DNA of 59,557 nucleotides, from positions 1 through 59,557 of the forward strand of contig CAYNST010000006.1 in assembly GCA_964399955.1 (NCBI GenBank), in the 5' to 3' direction. Both the position numbers and the translations under genes were made by a program. Below are positions 35,054 through 43,877 of the stretch, piece by piece (position 1 is the first letter of the stretch; each line of letters begins with the position of its first letter). The notes beneath the pieces are model-generated. The model did not search any database and was not told the origin of the DNA. It was given only the letters and a program-made list of their open reading frames with translations. Source of the DNA: CAYNST01 sp964399955 (GTDB lineage: Bacteria > Pseudomonadota > Gammaproteobacteria > Pseudomonadales > Cellvibrionaceae).

Positions 35054-36849
35054 TTTTTCAGGTAACCTTCTTTGCCTTTCAATGTGACCAAGGTGCGAGT
35101 GAACGAGTTGAGCGGTGCATAAAGCGCAAAAAAGTGCTCCAGCACCGATGCATACAAATAACTGCTGCTGCCAGTCAGCAGGTTTTCATCCAACTCCACT
35201 TCCACTTCCAGGCCGCGGCAGACGGTGGCGTGACCGTCTATGTTCATGGGTGCACTGATGGAGCGAGCACTCACTTGTTTGATCGCTTCGATCAGCCCGC
35301 GGCTGGCCGACGAGCTTTTGAAATCGTAAAGCCGCAGAATTTCTTTGAAGGCTTCAGTACTTTCGCCGCGGCCGGTGATGGACAGCGCGTTCAGGTTCAA
35401 ATGCGACAGCAAGCGCCAGCGCGCGCCGTTTTTTAGCGGTGACCGCAGACAGGCTGTTGGCTGCTTCAGGGCTCGTATGGCGCGGGTTGGCGGAGAACCT
35501 TCGACGCACTGCAAGGGTGGCTCGGTCTGGCTGAACGGCAGCTTGTGCGGCAGGTCGCGATTGCTGCAGGTGGTGCCTATCTGCAGTATCTGTTCATACG
35601 GGCTGTTGGGGTCAAAGTTAATGTCTACCAGCGACAGGTAAAGGTCTGTGCCTTCATCCCGCTCATAATAACCCAGCTTACTGGGTCGCCTTTGAGCGTA
35701 CCAGTAGGGCGGGCTGTCATCGTCCTGGTGGGTGTGATTCATGCCGTAAAAGGGCAGATACTCCATTTGCCTGCCGTCCTTGGTGGTGGCACTGACCGAA
35801 TCCACGGAATAAACTTCGTACTCTTTTGGCCGCCGGCTGTCTGCGGTAATCAGATATTCCAGTTGGGTCTGGTCCACGCGCACCGGGTCAGCCTGGTGTT
35901 TGAACAAATTCACAACCGGGGTACAGCCGAGCGCAAAGGATTTTGCCGAGATATTATGCTCCAGCTCCAAATCCGAGGTGGTGAAATAAAAATAGAGGTC
36001 CAATTGATCGCCGCAGTCGGCGGGCAGGCGGCCGTCAAGGGTGACATCCACGAACATGAATTTGTCCGGGAAGACAAAGAACTCCGTCAGCAAACGGTAG
36101 CCCAAAAACGAGTTGGCCGGATAGGGCAAGAGCCCTTCATCGGTGCCAAATCCCACTTGTTTAAGCGCTGCGGTGCCAAGCGCTACCGGTTCTTTGTCGT
36201 CGGCGGACCTGGCCAGTACCACTTGCACGCACTGGCCAAAAAACATGTGGTAGAGGGGGTGGCTGTGCTGGGGCTGATCGTGCAGGAACAGGCGGAGTTT
36301 TTTGGGCGCAAGCTCACCAAACAGAATTGATGAGTTAAAAGTCTTCAGGCTGATTCTGAGTACGCTGGCGGCACCGCGCACTGCGGCTGAGCCGGGCGTG
36401 GAAAACGGCCGGCCCAAAAGTTGGGCGGATTCTATGTGGACTGGCAACAAATCCACATCGTAAACGGTGTTGAAGCAGCAGCGCTCACCCTGAACCGGCG
36501 CGGTTTCCAGCAAGGTTTGTTTTGCGATGCTGTAGCGGCTATCCAGCTGCGACTCGTCGGCCTGGAATTGCACAATGGACATGGACGGGATGGGGCGCTG
36601 GTAATGCGGGTAAATCACACTCAGCAAGGCGTCGCTGAGTTCGCCAAATTCGTCGTCCAGCTTGTGATGAATGCGCGCATTCAGATAGGCGAAACTTTCA
36701 ATCAGACGCGACGCGTGCGGGTCTTCCACAGTGTCGCGCTGCAGCCCCAGCCGCCCGGCTATTTTCGGGTGTTCTTCCGCAAAAGCCGAACCCATCTGGC
36801 GCAGGTAGGCCAGCTCTTTTTCATAATAGGGAAGTAGCTCATCAGCCAT
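35017..36849 (-). CDS. tssF: T6SS baseplate protein TssF
   Basis: The start at MADELLPYYEKELAYLRQMG is the family-typical N-terminus; the longer frame upstream is not conserved. The 610-aa product has FAEEHPKIAGRLGL, ESFAYLNARIHHKLDDEF and a C-terminus ending KCPPRTGEKVLL, all TssF features. It forms the main baseplate wedge with TssG and TssE. It overlaps tssE by eight bases at its start and tssG at its end. The length is normal. Confidence 0.95.
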   Translation of the reverse strand: MADELLPYYEKELAYLRQMGSAFAEEHPKIAGRLGLQRDTVEDPHASRLIESFAYLNARIHHKLDDEFGELSDALLSVIYPHYQRPIPSMSIVQFQADESQLDSRYSIAKQTLLETAPVQGERCCFNTVYDVDLLPVHIESAQLLGRPFSTPGSAAVRGAASVLRISLKTFNSSILFGELAPKKLRLFLHDQPQHSHPLYHMFFGQCVQVVLARSADDKEPVALGTAALKQVGFGTDEGLLPYPANSFLGYRLLTEFFVFPDKFMFVDVTLDGRLPADCGDQLDLYFYFTTSDLELEHNISAKSFALGCTPVVNLFKHQADPVRVDQTQLEYLITADSRRPKEYEVYSVDSVSATTKDGRQMEYLPFYGMNHTHQDDDSPPYWYAQRRPSKLGYYERDEGTDLYLSLVDINFDPNSPYEQILQIGTTCSNRDLPHKLPFSQTEPPLQCVEGSPPTRAIRALKQPTACLRSPLKNGARWRLLSHLNLNALSITGRGESTEAFKEILRLYDFKSSSASRGLIEAIKQVSARSISAPMNIDGHATVCRGLEVEVELDENLLTGSSSYLYASVLEHFFALYAPLNSFTRTLVTLKGKEGYLKKCPPRTGEKVLL

Positions 36850-37339
36850 TGGCGGATTCCTCCACGGTGACGGTACGCAGCACCGGTTCCAGCACAGAAT
36901 CAAACACCACTTCCTGGGGCTCGGGGTCGGCAAAGAGCACGGCGTCTATGCGGAAGCGCAGGGTGCGGTCGTTGGTGTGGCGGCTTTCCGGGAAGTGCAC
37001 ACGCACGGTCTTGAAGCGCGGTTCGAAGCGGCGGATGACCTGCTCTACGGCGCTGGCAAAGTCGCGCTTGCGATCGTGATCCAGCAAATTGACAGTGGCC
37101 AGATCCGGCAGCCCGTAGTTCAGCCAACTGTTTTGCACCTCGGTGAAGTGGGCAGCGGGAGACACAACTCGGCAGCGGCTGTTCAGCAGGTTTTCCAGAT
37201 CACGCCGCACGCTGGCGCGCAATTGCTGCAGGCTGCGTGCGGGACTCAACGCGCGTTCGTCCTGCTGATCGGGGGCCTGGTCCAGCAGGTTATCCAGCAG
37301 TGAGGGCCGAATCCCGCCGGACGGGTATAGCTTGTTCAT
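36842..37339 (-). CDS. tssE: T6SS baseplate protein TssE (gp25-like)
   Basis: The 165-aa product resembles gp25/lysozyme-like baseplate proteins: PSLLDNLLDQAPD near the N-terminus, LQQLRASVRRDLENLLNSRC, then NYGLPDLATVNL and a C-terminal FRIDAVLFADPEPQEVVFDS. TssE starts sheath assembly on the baseplate. It lies one base after tssC2 and overlaps tssF, so translation of these genes is coupled. Confidence 0.95.
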   Translation of the reverse strand: MNKLYPSGGIRPSLLDNLLDQAPDQQDERALSPARSLQQLRASVRRDLENLLNSRCRVVSPAAHFTEVQNSWLNYGLPDLATVNLLDHDRKRDFASAVEQVIRRFEPRFKTVRVHFPESRHTNDRTLRFRIDAVLFADPEPQEVVFDSVLEPVLRTVTVEESANG

Positions 37340-37340
37340 G

Positions 37341-38780
37341 TTACAAGACTCCCGTCTGCGTCAGTTCGGTAACCAGTTCCAGCTCAGTTACCGTTTGGTC
37401 TGTCTGGTAGTGGGGCACCAGGTGCACCACGCAGGCGTAGTGTCCGGGTTTGCCGGGGTGTTCGCGCACCTTGACTTGAGCCTCGCGCAAGGGGTAGCGC
37501 GCTTGAGCTTCCCAGTCCAAGTCGTCGCGCGCAGTAGTGTATTTAAACAGCCAGTCGCGCAGGTATTTTTCGCAGTCCAAAGCACTTAAAAACGAGCCGA
37601 TTTTATCGCGAATCATCACTTTGATGTAGTGCGCAATGCGCGAAGCGCACAGGACATGCTGCATCATTGCCGCCAGCTTGGCGTCCAGGTTGGCGCGGGC
37701 GTTGGCCGAATGTTTGATCATGTGCACCGAGGAGTTGCTGTAGAAGGCCGCCCAGGGCGTGCCGTAGCACTGGCACAAAGGAATAAACCCCAGGTTGCTG
37801 ATGTCGCGCTCGATGGAGTCGGTAATCACCACATCGGTGGCCGGTTTATAGGCCGTCTCTGCCGGGTCGGTGGCAAATGCATCACTGGGCAGGTTGGTGA
37901 CCAGCCCTCCGCCCACCTGATCACGCGGCACGCCGCGGATATGACCAAACCAGCCGACCGCAGCAAACTCCCGTATCAACAGCCCGCCAAAAGCGTAACA
38001 GGCGTTGCCCCAGAGGTAGCTGGAGCGGCGCGTTTTTTCGTAAAAAAATAAACCTTTGTAACTGCCGGGCTGTGTTCTGTAGGGCCTGCGCATCAGGGTG
38101 CGCGGCAGGGTCAGGCCCACAAAACGTGCGTCCGGTCGGGCGCGCAGGGCGCGCCAGCGCAGGTATTCGGTCTGCGCAAAGATGCTTTGCAGGTCGATGG
38201 GCAAACGCAGGTCGGCGAAGCGGTCCAAGCCGAACAATTCGCTCGACGCCCCGCTGATAAAAGGCGCAAAAGCGGCTGCGGCAATTTGCGACAGCCCTTC
38301 CAGTGCTGCCAGGTCGTCGTGGGGATGATTGGCCGAAATTTTATGGCTGATGGTGTAATCACCCAGCAGTGCGCCGTAGGGTTCTCCACCCGGTAAACCG
38401 TATTCTTCGTTGTAGATTTTGTTGAACAGCTGACTTTGGTCAAATTCGAGTGAACGGCTCAAATCCTTGACCACTTCTGTCCAGGTTATGTCCAGCACCT
38501 TGAGCTTGATGTTCTTGCTGGCGTCGCTTTGCAGGGCCAAATACCAGAGCCCACGCCAGGAAGCTTCCAAAGCCTGGAACCGGGGGTGGTGAATAATGGC
38601 GTTCAACTGGTCGTTGATTTGATGATCGATGGCGCTGATCAGGTGCGCGACGGTGTTGCGCAGTTCATCCACACTTCTGCGAGACGCGTTGTCGGCCTGC
38701 TTGGATGGCAATGCAGTGGGTCCGGTGGCGGCGTGTTCTGCGTCAACGGGGGAGGAATTTTTGACGATGGCAACGTCCAT
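37341..38780 (-). CDS. Second T6SS sheath large-subunit paralogue (TssC-like)
   Basis: The 479-aa product has the TssC/VipB core: IHHPRFQALEASWRGLWYL, EFDQSQLFNKIYNEEYGLPG, LGDYTISH, YLRWRALRARPDARFVGL, and the C-terminal ARYPLREAQVKVREHPG. It is clearly diverged from the TssC encoded upstream. The end VTELTQTGVL differs from the usual TssC tail. Tandem tssC paralogues occur in some T6SS; the second may cap or join the sheath near the baseplate, since it is coupled to tssE. A hairpin lies between the two tssC genes. Confidence 0.88.
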   Translation of the reverse strand: MDVAIVKNSSPVDAEHAATGPTALPSKQADNASRRSVDELRNTVAHLISAIDHQINDQLNAIIHHPRFQALEASWRGLWYLALQSDASKNIKLKVLDITWTEVVKDLSRSLEFDQSQLFNKIYNEEYGLPGGEPYGALLGDYTISHKISANHPHDDLAALEGLSQIAAAAFAPFISGASSELFGLDRFADLRLPIDLQSIFAQTEYLRWRALRARPDARFVGLTLPRTLMRRPYRTQPGSYKGLFFYEKTRRSSYLWGNACYAFGGLLIREFAAVGWFGHIRGVPRDQVGGGLVTNLPSDAFATDPAETAYKPATDVVITDSIERDISNLGFIPLCQCYGTPWAAFYSNSSVHMIKHSANARANLDAKLAAMMQHVLCASRIAHYIKVMIRDKIGSFLSALDCEKYLRDWLFKYTTARDDLDWEAQARYPLREAQVKVREHPGKPGHYACVVHLVPHYQTDQTVTELELVTELTQTGVL

Positions 38781-38816
38781 AGTTGGGCAAGGCTGAAGGT
38801 AGAATCCGTTCGAGAA

Positions 38817-38839
38817 ATGCGCGCCCGCAGGGCGCGCAT
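38817..38839 (-). promoter_or_regulatory. Hairpin between tssC and the second tssC
   Basis: ATGCGCGCCC at 38817-38826 pairs perfectly with GGGCGCGCAT at 38830-38839 around three bases. Read along the transcript it comes nine bases after the tssC stop and is followed by TTTCTCG. It may act as an attenuator or 3'-end stabiliser, leaving more tssB-tssC message than downstream message. Confidence 0.55.
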
Positions 38840-38847
38840 CCTGGCTT

Positions 38848-40341
38848 TTAACCCGCTTTGGGGATGTTGGCTACCAGGCGCAAGGAAGCTGTCAGCTCTT
38901 CCATTTGCAACCAGGGGCGCATCCAGGCAACCGCGCTGTAAACGCCGGGTTGACCCGGTACTTCTTTGACTTCTACCCGGGCTTCGCGCAGCGGGTAACG
39001 GGCTTTCATCTCGGCGCTGGCGCCGGGGCTGCCGTTAACGTACTGGTTGATCCATCGGTTGAGCCAGGCTTCCGCTTCGTCGGCTTCCATGAAGGTGCCA
39101 ATTTTGTCGCGCGCCATCACTTTGAGGAAGTGCGCAATGCGAGCCGTGGCCATAACGTAGGGCAGGCGCGAAGAAATTGCCGCATTGGCGGTGGCGTCCG
39201 GGTCGCCAAATTTCTTCGGTTTCTGCGTGGTCTGTGAGCCAAAAAACACGGCGTAATCGGTGTTTTTGTAATGGCACAACGGCAGAAAGCCCAATTTGCT
39301 CAGCTCGGCTTCTCGGCGATCAGTGATGCCGATTTCCGTAGGGCACTTCTGGTGCAGGTCGCCGTCGTCACTGACAAAGGTATGGCTGGGAAGGCCTTTG
39401 ACCTTGCCGCCGCCTTCCGCACCGCGAATGCTGGTGCACCAGCCGTATTCGGCAAAGGACGCGGAAATCACGCTGCCCATGGCATAGGCGGCGTTCATCC
39501 AGCAGTAATCGTCATGCTCTGCAGAGGCAGGCGTGCCATCGGAATTGAGGTCAATTTCTTCAAAATCAAACTCTTCGATGGTTTTGGTCATTTTGCCGTA
39601 AGGCGCGCGAGCGAGGACGCGCGGCATGGTCAGGGCGACAAAGCGAGAATCTTCGGTCTCGCGGAAGGAGCGCCACTGAATGTACTCTGCCGAGTCGAAG
39701 ATCTTTTCCAGGTCACGCGGTTTGGACAGTTCTGTAAAACTGTCGAACCCAAACATTTGCGGAGCGGAAGCCGAAATGAAAGGGCAGAAGCCGGCGGCAG
39801 CCACGTTGGAGATTTTGCCCAACAAAGAGATATCTTCCGGGTGGGAGGAAAATTCATAGTCGCCGATCAAAGCTGCGTAGGGCTCGCCACCGGCGGTGCC
39901 AAACTCGCTTTCGTAGATTTTTTTGAATATCTGGCTCTGGTCAAATTCCACGGCCTTTTCCAGGTCCCGCGACAATTCTTTTTTGCTGATATTCATCATG
40001 CGAATCTTCAGGCCGGAGCCGGATTCGCTGTTGCTGACCAGATGGTGCAGGCCGCGCCAGGAGCCTTCCAGTTTTTTGAAGCTGTCCTGATGCATAATGG
40101 CCGCCAACTGTTTGGACATCTTGCTGTCGATGGCGGCAATGGCGCGGTTGATGGTGATGGACAAATTTTTGTCCCAGGTCACGGTGCCTTCCAGTGCCTG
40201 CTCAACCACGGTTTTCAAGAGAGCTTGCGCTTCATCGCGCGGGGTCTGGCGGGTGGCGCCTATGGCCTGTTCCAGCAGGCTGGCTTCTTCTACAACAGCG
40301 CCTGCTTCTGCGCCTTCAAGTAAGGTTTCTTCCTTAGCCAT
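38848..40341 (-). CDS. tssC: T6SS sheath large subunit TssC (VipB)
   Basis: The 497-aa product has all the TssC hallmarks: MHQDSFKKLEGSWRGLHHLV, EFDQSQIFKKIYESEFGTAG, IGDYEFSSHPEDISLL, EYIQWRSFRETEDSRFVAL, MPRVLARAPYG and a C-terminal ARYPLREARVEVKEVPGQPG. With TssB it forms the contractile sheath. It starts four bases before the tssB stop in transcript order. The ribosome site (GGAGAATAAGCC) lies within the tssB end. The length is normal. Confidence 0.97.
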   Translation of the reverse strand: MAKEETLLEGAEAGAVVEEASLLEQAIGATRQTPRDEAQALLKTVVEQALEGTVTWDKNLSITINRAIAAIDSKMSKQLAAIMHQDSFKKLEGSWRGLHHLVSNSESGSGLKIRMMNISKKELSRDLEKAVEFDQSQIFKKIYESEFGTAGGEPYAALIGDYEFSSHPEDISLLGKISNVAAAGFCPFISASAPQMFGFDSFTELSKPRDLEKIFDSAEYIQWRSFRETEDSRFVALTMPRVLARAPYGKMTKTIEEFDFEEIDLNSDGTPASAEHDDYCWMNAAYAMGSVISASFAEYGWCTSIRGAEGGGKVKGLPSHTFVSDDGDLHQKCPTEIGITDRREAELSKLGFLPLCHYKNTDYAVFFGSQTTQKPKKFGDPDATANAAISSRLPYVMATARIAHFLKVMARDKIGTFMEADEAEAWLNRWINQYVNGSPGASAEMKARYPLREARVEVKEVPGQPGVYSAVAWMRPWLQMEELTASLRLVANIPKAG

Positions 40342-40344
40342 GGC

Positions 40345-40860
40345 TTATTCTCCTTTGGGGGCGGTTTCTACGCCCAGTTCGCTCGACAGGGAGCCGAGGG
40401 CTTCGGTGTTGCTCAGCACATCTTCAAGCACCTTTTCCAGGTCTTCGGAGCGGTCGGCCTTGGTGAGGAGGTCGCGCAATTTGTTGCGGGTCTCCAGCAG
40501 TTGGCGCAGTGGCTCAACCTGTTCTACCAGACGGTGCGGCTCAAAGTCTTCCATGGTGTTGAACTGAAGGTTAAGTCCCATTTGCGAGCCGTCGTCGGCT
40601 AAGGTGTTGTCTACCTTCATGCGCAACTGAGGATTGATTTTGGCCATCAAATCGTTGAAGTTGTCGCTGTCGATCTGTGCAAACTTGCGCTCTTTCAGCG
40701 CTTTCTTGCCCTCGGCATTGTCACCGGAATAATCGCCCATAACGCCCATCACAAACGGAATTTCCTTCTCCTCTGTGGTGCCGTTGGTTTCCAGGTCATA
40801 GGTGATGTGTACCCGGGGCTTTCTTACGCGTTTCAGTTTGTCGTGAATGCTGTCGGCCAT
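40345..40860 (-). CDS. tssB: T6SS sheath small subunit TssB (VipA)
   Basis: The start is MADSIHDKLKRVRKPRVHIT, the conserved TssB N-terminus, with AGGAAAGGACT upstream. The 171-aa product contains KEIPFVMGVMGDYSGDNAEG, and ERKFAQIDSDNFNDLMAKI, then a helical C-terminus. It pairs with TssC to form the sheath. The longer frame upstream (to 40902) is not conserved. The 150 bp before it hold two hairpins. Confidence 0.96.
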   Translation of the reverse strand: MADSIHDKLKRVRKPRVHITYDLETNGTTEEKEIPFVMGVMGDYSGDNAEGKKALKERKFAQIDSDNFNDLMAKINPQLRMKVDNTLADDGSQMGLNLQFNTMEDFEPHRLVEQVEPLRQLLETRNKLRDLLTKADRSEDLEKVLEDVLSNTEALGSLSSELGVETAPKGE

Positions 40861-40925
40861 AGTCCTTTCCTCTGTTAACAAGCAAGTATCAACCCGTGGC
40901 ATGGCGCCGGGTCAAATCTGGTTGG

Positions 40926-41003
40926 TGCCACCGTTGCAATTACTGCGGTGGCAGTGAGCCCGGCCATAAATGCCCGGCGCGCCGCAGGTTGCCTTCCTGC
41001 GGC
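40926..41003 (-). promoter_or_regulatory. Two hairpins between tssA and tssB
   Basis: GCCGCAGG (40981-40988) pairs with CCTGCGGC (40996-41003), and TGCCACCG (40926-40933) with CGGTGGCA (40946-40953). Both lie between the tssA stop and the tssB start. Neither is followed by a T run. They may lower read-through from tssA or shield the tssB 5' end. Confidence 0.45.
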
Positions 41004-41010
41004 AATGAGT

Positions 41011-42153
41011 CTAGCTATCGGATGCCTCTGCTGTTTCCGGTGTCACCCCGGTCAGCATATTGAAATGCGCCTGCGCAGAGCTGTCAGGGATCAACTCCTG
41101 AATCAATTCGTGCAGTGGCATCCTGCCCCATTTTTCAGCTTTTTCCAGCAGGTAGGAAAGCGGGGAGTGGGGTTCTGCTTTGCGAAAATAAGCGGCAATC
41201 TTTATCAGTTGCTCAAGTGCTTCTTCGCGGGTTGCGATGGGGCCTGCCGCTCGAGCTGCGGGTTGGTTTTCCATGCTGGGGCTGTCCGTGTCTTCCGCAT
41301 CCGGATGCAGGAGTTCGTCAGCCACGGCTTCAACCTCTTCCGGTTCCGGCACCTTGTCCCGGCTCAGGTGCATCACAGCCCCCAGGCATTCTTCCAGAAT
41401 ATTGGTGATGTTGCGAGTGGACGGTGCATCATGCAGGCCGCACAGTTCGTCCAGATTCTGTCCAAGCCGCCGATAGGTTGCAAGGCTCGCGGTCAAATCC
41501 GCCCGCAACCGAACAAAAAATTCAACGCTGGACTCGCTGACGGCTTTTTCTATGTCGTCCAAGGAGAAGCCCAGCTTTTGCGAGCGGTCTTCGCGAATAC
41601 GTTCGTCGGTTTGACGTTGAATGTCCACCGCCTGCTGGTATTGCCAATAGGTGTAGGGGCCGCTGGATTGGCCCTGGGTAATCTGGCAGTTGCGAATAGG
41701 TGCAATAAGAACGCCCTCGGCGCCCTCGCCATTCAGGCCGGAAAGGGGCGCAACACGGGTTTCTATGCCGTCTTCATCGGGCATGGGGTAGAGCGCCGGC
41801 CAATACTGCTCCACCAGGCCGTCCAGTAGCGCAAACGCTTGGCTCAACCCGGCAAAACCGTGGCGACGCAACAGCGCCTCGGCGTACCAGGAAGCCACTT
41901 CCAGGTCTTTACTCTGGGTTGCAATGATCTTGGGCGCAAGCTCCAGCACGGTGCGCCAGTGGTCGTCGGCGGCGTCATTGGAGAGGCTGAAGGGGTTGCT
42001 GCGCTCGGCGGTACGCGCCAGGTTGCGGGCGCTTTTTATCTGTTGATAAGAGGATGTTGCGGATACGTCACTGCGCGGGTCGCTGCCGGTGGGGGCAGCC
42101 TCCGTAATGGGGGCGAGCAGGGCGTGTAATTCAAAATGGGCAGGGGTTGACAT
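41011..42153 (-). CDS. tssA: T6SS assembly protein TssA
   Basis: The 380-aa product has an ImpA N-terminal domain (LLAPITEAAPTGSDPRSDVS, DWRTVLELAP-like DDHWRTVLELAPKIIATQSK, EVASWYAEALLRRHGFAGL, YWPALYPMPDEDG) and a C-terminal domain with EALEQLIKIAAYFRKAEPHSP and SYLLEKAEKWGRMPLHELI, typical of the short TssA class. TssA guides baseplate and tail growth. It is the first gene of the minus-strand operon and diverges from tagH across 320 bp. Confidence 0.93.
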   Translation of the reverse strand: MSTPAHFELHALLAPITEAAPTGSDPRSDVSATSSYQQIKSARNLARTAERSNPFSLSNDAADDHWRTVLELAPKIIATQSKDLEVASWYAEALLRRHGFAGLSQAFALLDGLVEQYWPALYPMPDEDGIETRVAPLSGLNGEGAEGVLIAPIRNCQITQGQSSGPYTYWQYQQAVDIQRQTDERIREDRSQKLGFSLDDIEKAVSESSVEFFVRLRADLTASLATYRRLGQNLDELCGLHDAPSTRNITNILEECLGAVMHLSRDKVPEPEEVEAVADELLHPDAEDTDSPSMENQPAARAAGPIATREEALEQLIKIAAYFRKAEPHSPLSYLLEKAEKWGRMPLHELIQELIPDSSAQAHFNMLTGVTPETAEASDS

Positions 42154-42236
42154 TGTTTTGTCCGTAAATCTTGTCTCGGCGGAATACAGTCCGTGTTCCT
42201 CGCTTATGCAGGGAGGATTTACGCGCAGTTTTGCTC

Positions 42237-42252
42237 AAATTGCAAGCAATTT
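42237..42252. promoter_or_regulatory. Palindrome in the divergent T6SS control region
   Basis: AAATTGCAAGCAATTT is a perfect inverted repeat (7-bp arms, 2-bp centre) in the 320-bp region between tssA and tagH. It lies about 85 bp from the tssA start and about 220 bp from the tagH start. The shape and size suit an operator for a dimeric regulator. No regulator gene is in the window. Confidence 0.5.
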
Positions 42253-42344
42253 TTTAGTCGATTCGCGTCGTTGCCAACCGCGACACCCTGCGCGCATTCA
42301 CGGCCGGCATTTGTACCATAAATTCGTCATTCTTTCACGGCAGG

Positions 42345-42384
42345 TTCTTTAAATTGGGGTTGGTTTATTACTATACTAGCGCCG
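42345..42384 (+). promoter_or_regulatory. Candidate promoter of the tagH operon
   Basis: TATACT at 42372-42377 matches the -10 consensus at five of six positions. The upstream TTTAAA/TTAAAT at about 42348-42354 gives an imperfect -35 at 17-18 bp. The tagH leader would be about 90 bases. The opposite promoter for tssA was not resolved. Confidence 0.4.
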
Positions 42385-42473
42385 GAACTCTGCTGTTGAG
42401 GGTTTCGACTCTGCAACGGACGCCGGGAGCCGGGCTCAGCATTGGAGCATTACTTTCAGGAAGAAATTCGTAA

Positions 42474-43877
42474 ATGGCAGTCAAGTTACACCTCGTTAAA
42501 TACCCGCCGGATGTGGCACCCGCGCAGCTCAGCACCCAGTTTGGCGCCGAGGGCGGTGTCATCGGCCGTGGCATGGACACCGACTGGGTGTTGGCCGATC
42601 CGCGCCGCTTTCTGTCGTCCAATCATTGCAGAATTGCCCGGGAAGCCGACCGCTACCTGTTGACGGATCTGAGCACCAATGGCACCTATCTGAACGGCGC
42701 GTCCAGCCCTCTCGGCCGTGGCGCACAGGCGGCTCTTGCCGACGGCGATGTCATTGACATGGGTGACTATCAGATCAAGGTCTCCATCGTTGCGCAGGAT
42801 TGCGGCTATCCGCAACTGCCGTTTGAAGACGCCAAACCCGCGCCGCAACCGTCCGCCGCCTTTGATTCCTTTTCGGCCGACGATCCATTCTCCACGCCCT
42901 TTGCCGATGTCATGCCCGGCTCGCTGTCCACCGCAGATCCGCTCCTGGCACTGGGGCAGCCGTTTGATGGCAACAGGACCGATGCGCGGGAGGAGACGCC
43001 CGCTCAGTTCGCAACCGACTCCCTGCTCGACGCAGATCCTTTGAGTGAATCTTTTGATTGGCCGGTTGCGCGTGCTCCCGCGTCCGGACTGCCCGACGAC
43101 TGGGGGGACGATATCAGCATTCTTGGGCAGAAACCCGGCCCGGCGGCGCCCTACGCTTTGGATGAAGACGACGCCCTGATTGCAAGGCAACCGGCAGTTG
43201 TCGCGCCAGAGCCCGAGCTTATTCCGCCACCCTCGCCCCGAACCCACGCCGGTGCCGCGTCGGTCAATCCCGATCTGCTGCTACAGGCGCTGGGCCTGGA
43301 TGAGGCAGCATTCAATGCCCGTGAGGTTGCCGACCTGCAACTTGCAGTGGGTGAAATGGTAAGAGAGAGCCTGGCAGGCATGATGCAGGTGTTGCGCTCG
43401 CGCGCCAGCATCAAAAACGAATTTCGCATGAGCATCACCACCATTCAGCCCATCGAAAACAACCCTATCAAGTTCTCCGCCAGTGTCGACGACGCTTTGC
43501 AAACCATGTTTGTGCGCAAGAGTCCCGCCTACAAACCGCCGGTAGATGCTGTAAAAGACAGCTTTGATGCAATTGCCGACCATCAGATTGCGGTCATTGC
43601 TGGAATCCGCTCCGCCTTTCGGGCGCTGCTGACCCGCTTTGACCCGGCGCTGCTGGAGGAAAATTTCAAGCAGGCCGGCAAGGACAGTGTTCTGCGCGGT
43701 ATTGGCAAGGGTAAATATTGGAGTGCCTACGAGGACCATTATCAGAGCGTGGTGGACAACATGGAGCGGTCTTTCCAGGAGTTGTTTGGCGATGACTTTG
43801 TGCAGGCCTACGAAGACCAACTGGGTAAGCTGGCTCGTGCGCGGCGGCAAAACAAAAACGGTCAGGGTAAAGTTTGA
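42474..43877 (+). CDS. tagH: T6SS-associated FHA-domain protein TagH (Fha)
   Basis: The 467-aa product has an N-terminal FHA domain (GGVIGRGMDTDWVLADPRRF, SSNHCRIAREADRYLLTDLS, TNGTYLNGAS), a long Pro/Asp/Ala-rich linker, and the conserved C-terminal TagH region (MVRESLAGMMQVLRSRASIK, DALQTMFVRKSPAYK, GKGKYWSAYEDHYQSV). The FHA domain reads phosphothreonine set by PpkA and removed by PppA, both encoded downstream. It is the first gene of the plus operon and overlaps tssJ by one base. Confidence 0.95.
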   Translation: MAVKLHLVKYPPDVAPAQLSTQFGAEGGVIGRGMDTDWVLADPRRFLSSNHCRIAREADRYLLTDLSTNGTYLNGASSPLGRGAQAALADGDVIDMGDYQIKVSIVAQDCGYPQLPFEDAKPAPQPSAAFDSFSADDPFSTPFADVMPGSLSTADPLLALGQPFDGNRTDAREETPAQFATDSLLDADPLSESFDWPVARAPASGLPDDWGDDISILGQKPGPAAPYALDEDDALIARQPAVVAPEPELIPPPSPRTHAGAASVNPDLLLQALGLDEAAFNAREVADLQLAVGEMVRESLAGMMQVLRSRASIKNEFRMSITTIQPIENNPIKFSASVDDALQTMFVRKSPAYKPPVDAVKDSFDAIADHQIAVIAGIRSAFRALLTRFDPALLEENFKQAGKDSVLRGIGKGKYWSAYEDHYQSVVDNMERSFQELFGDDFVQAYEDQLGKLARARRQNKNGQGKV

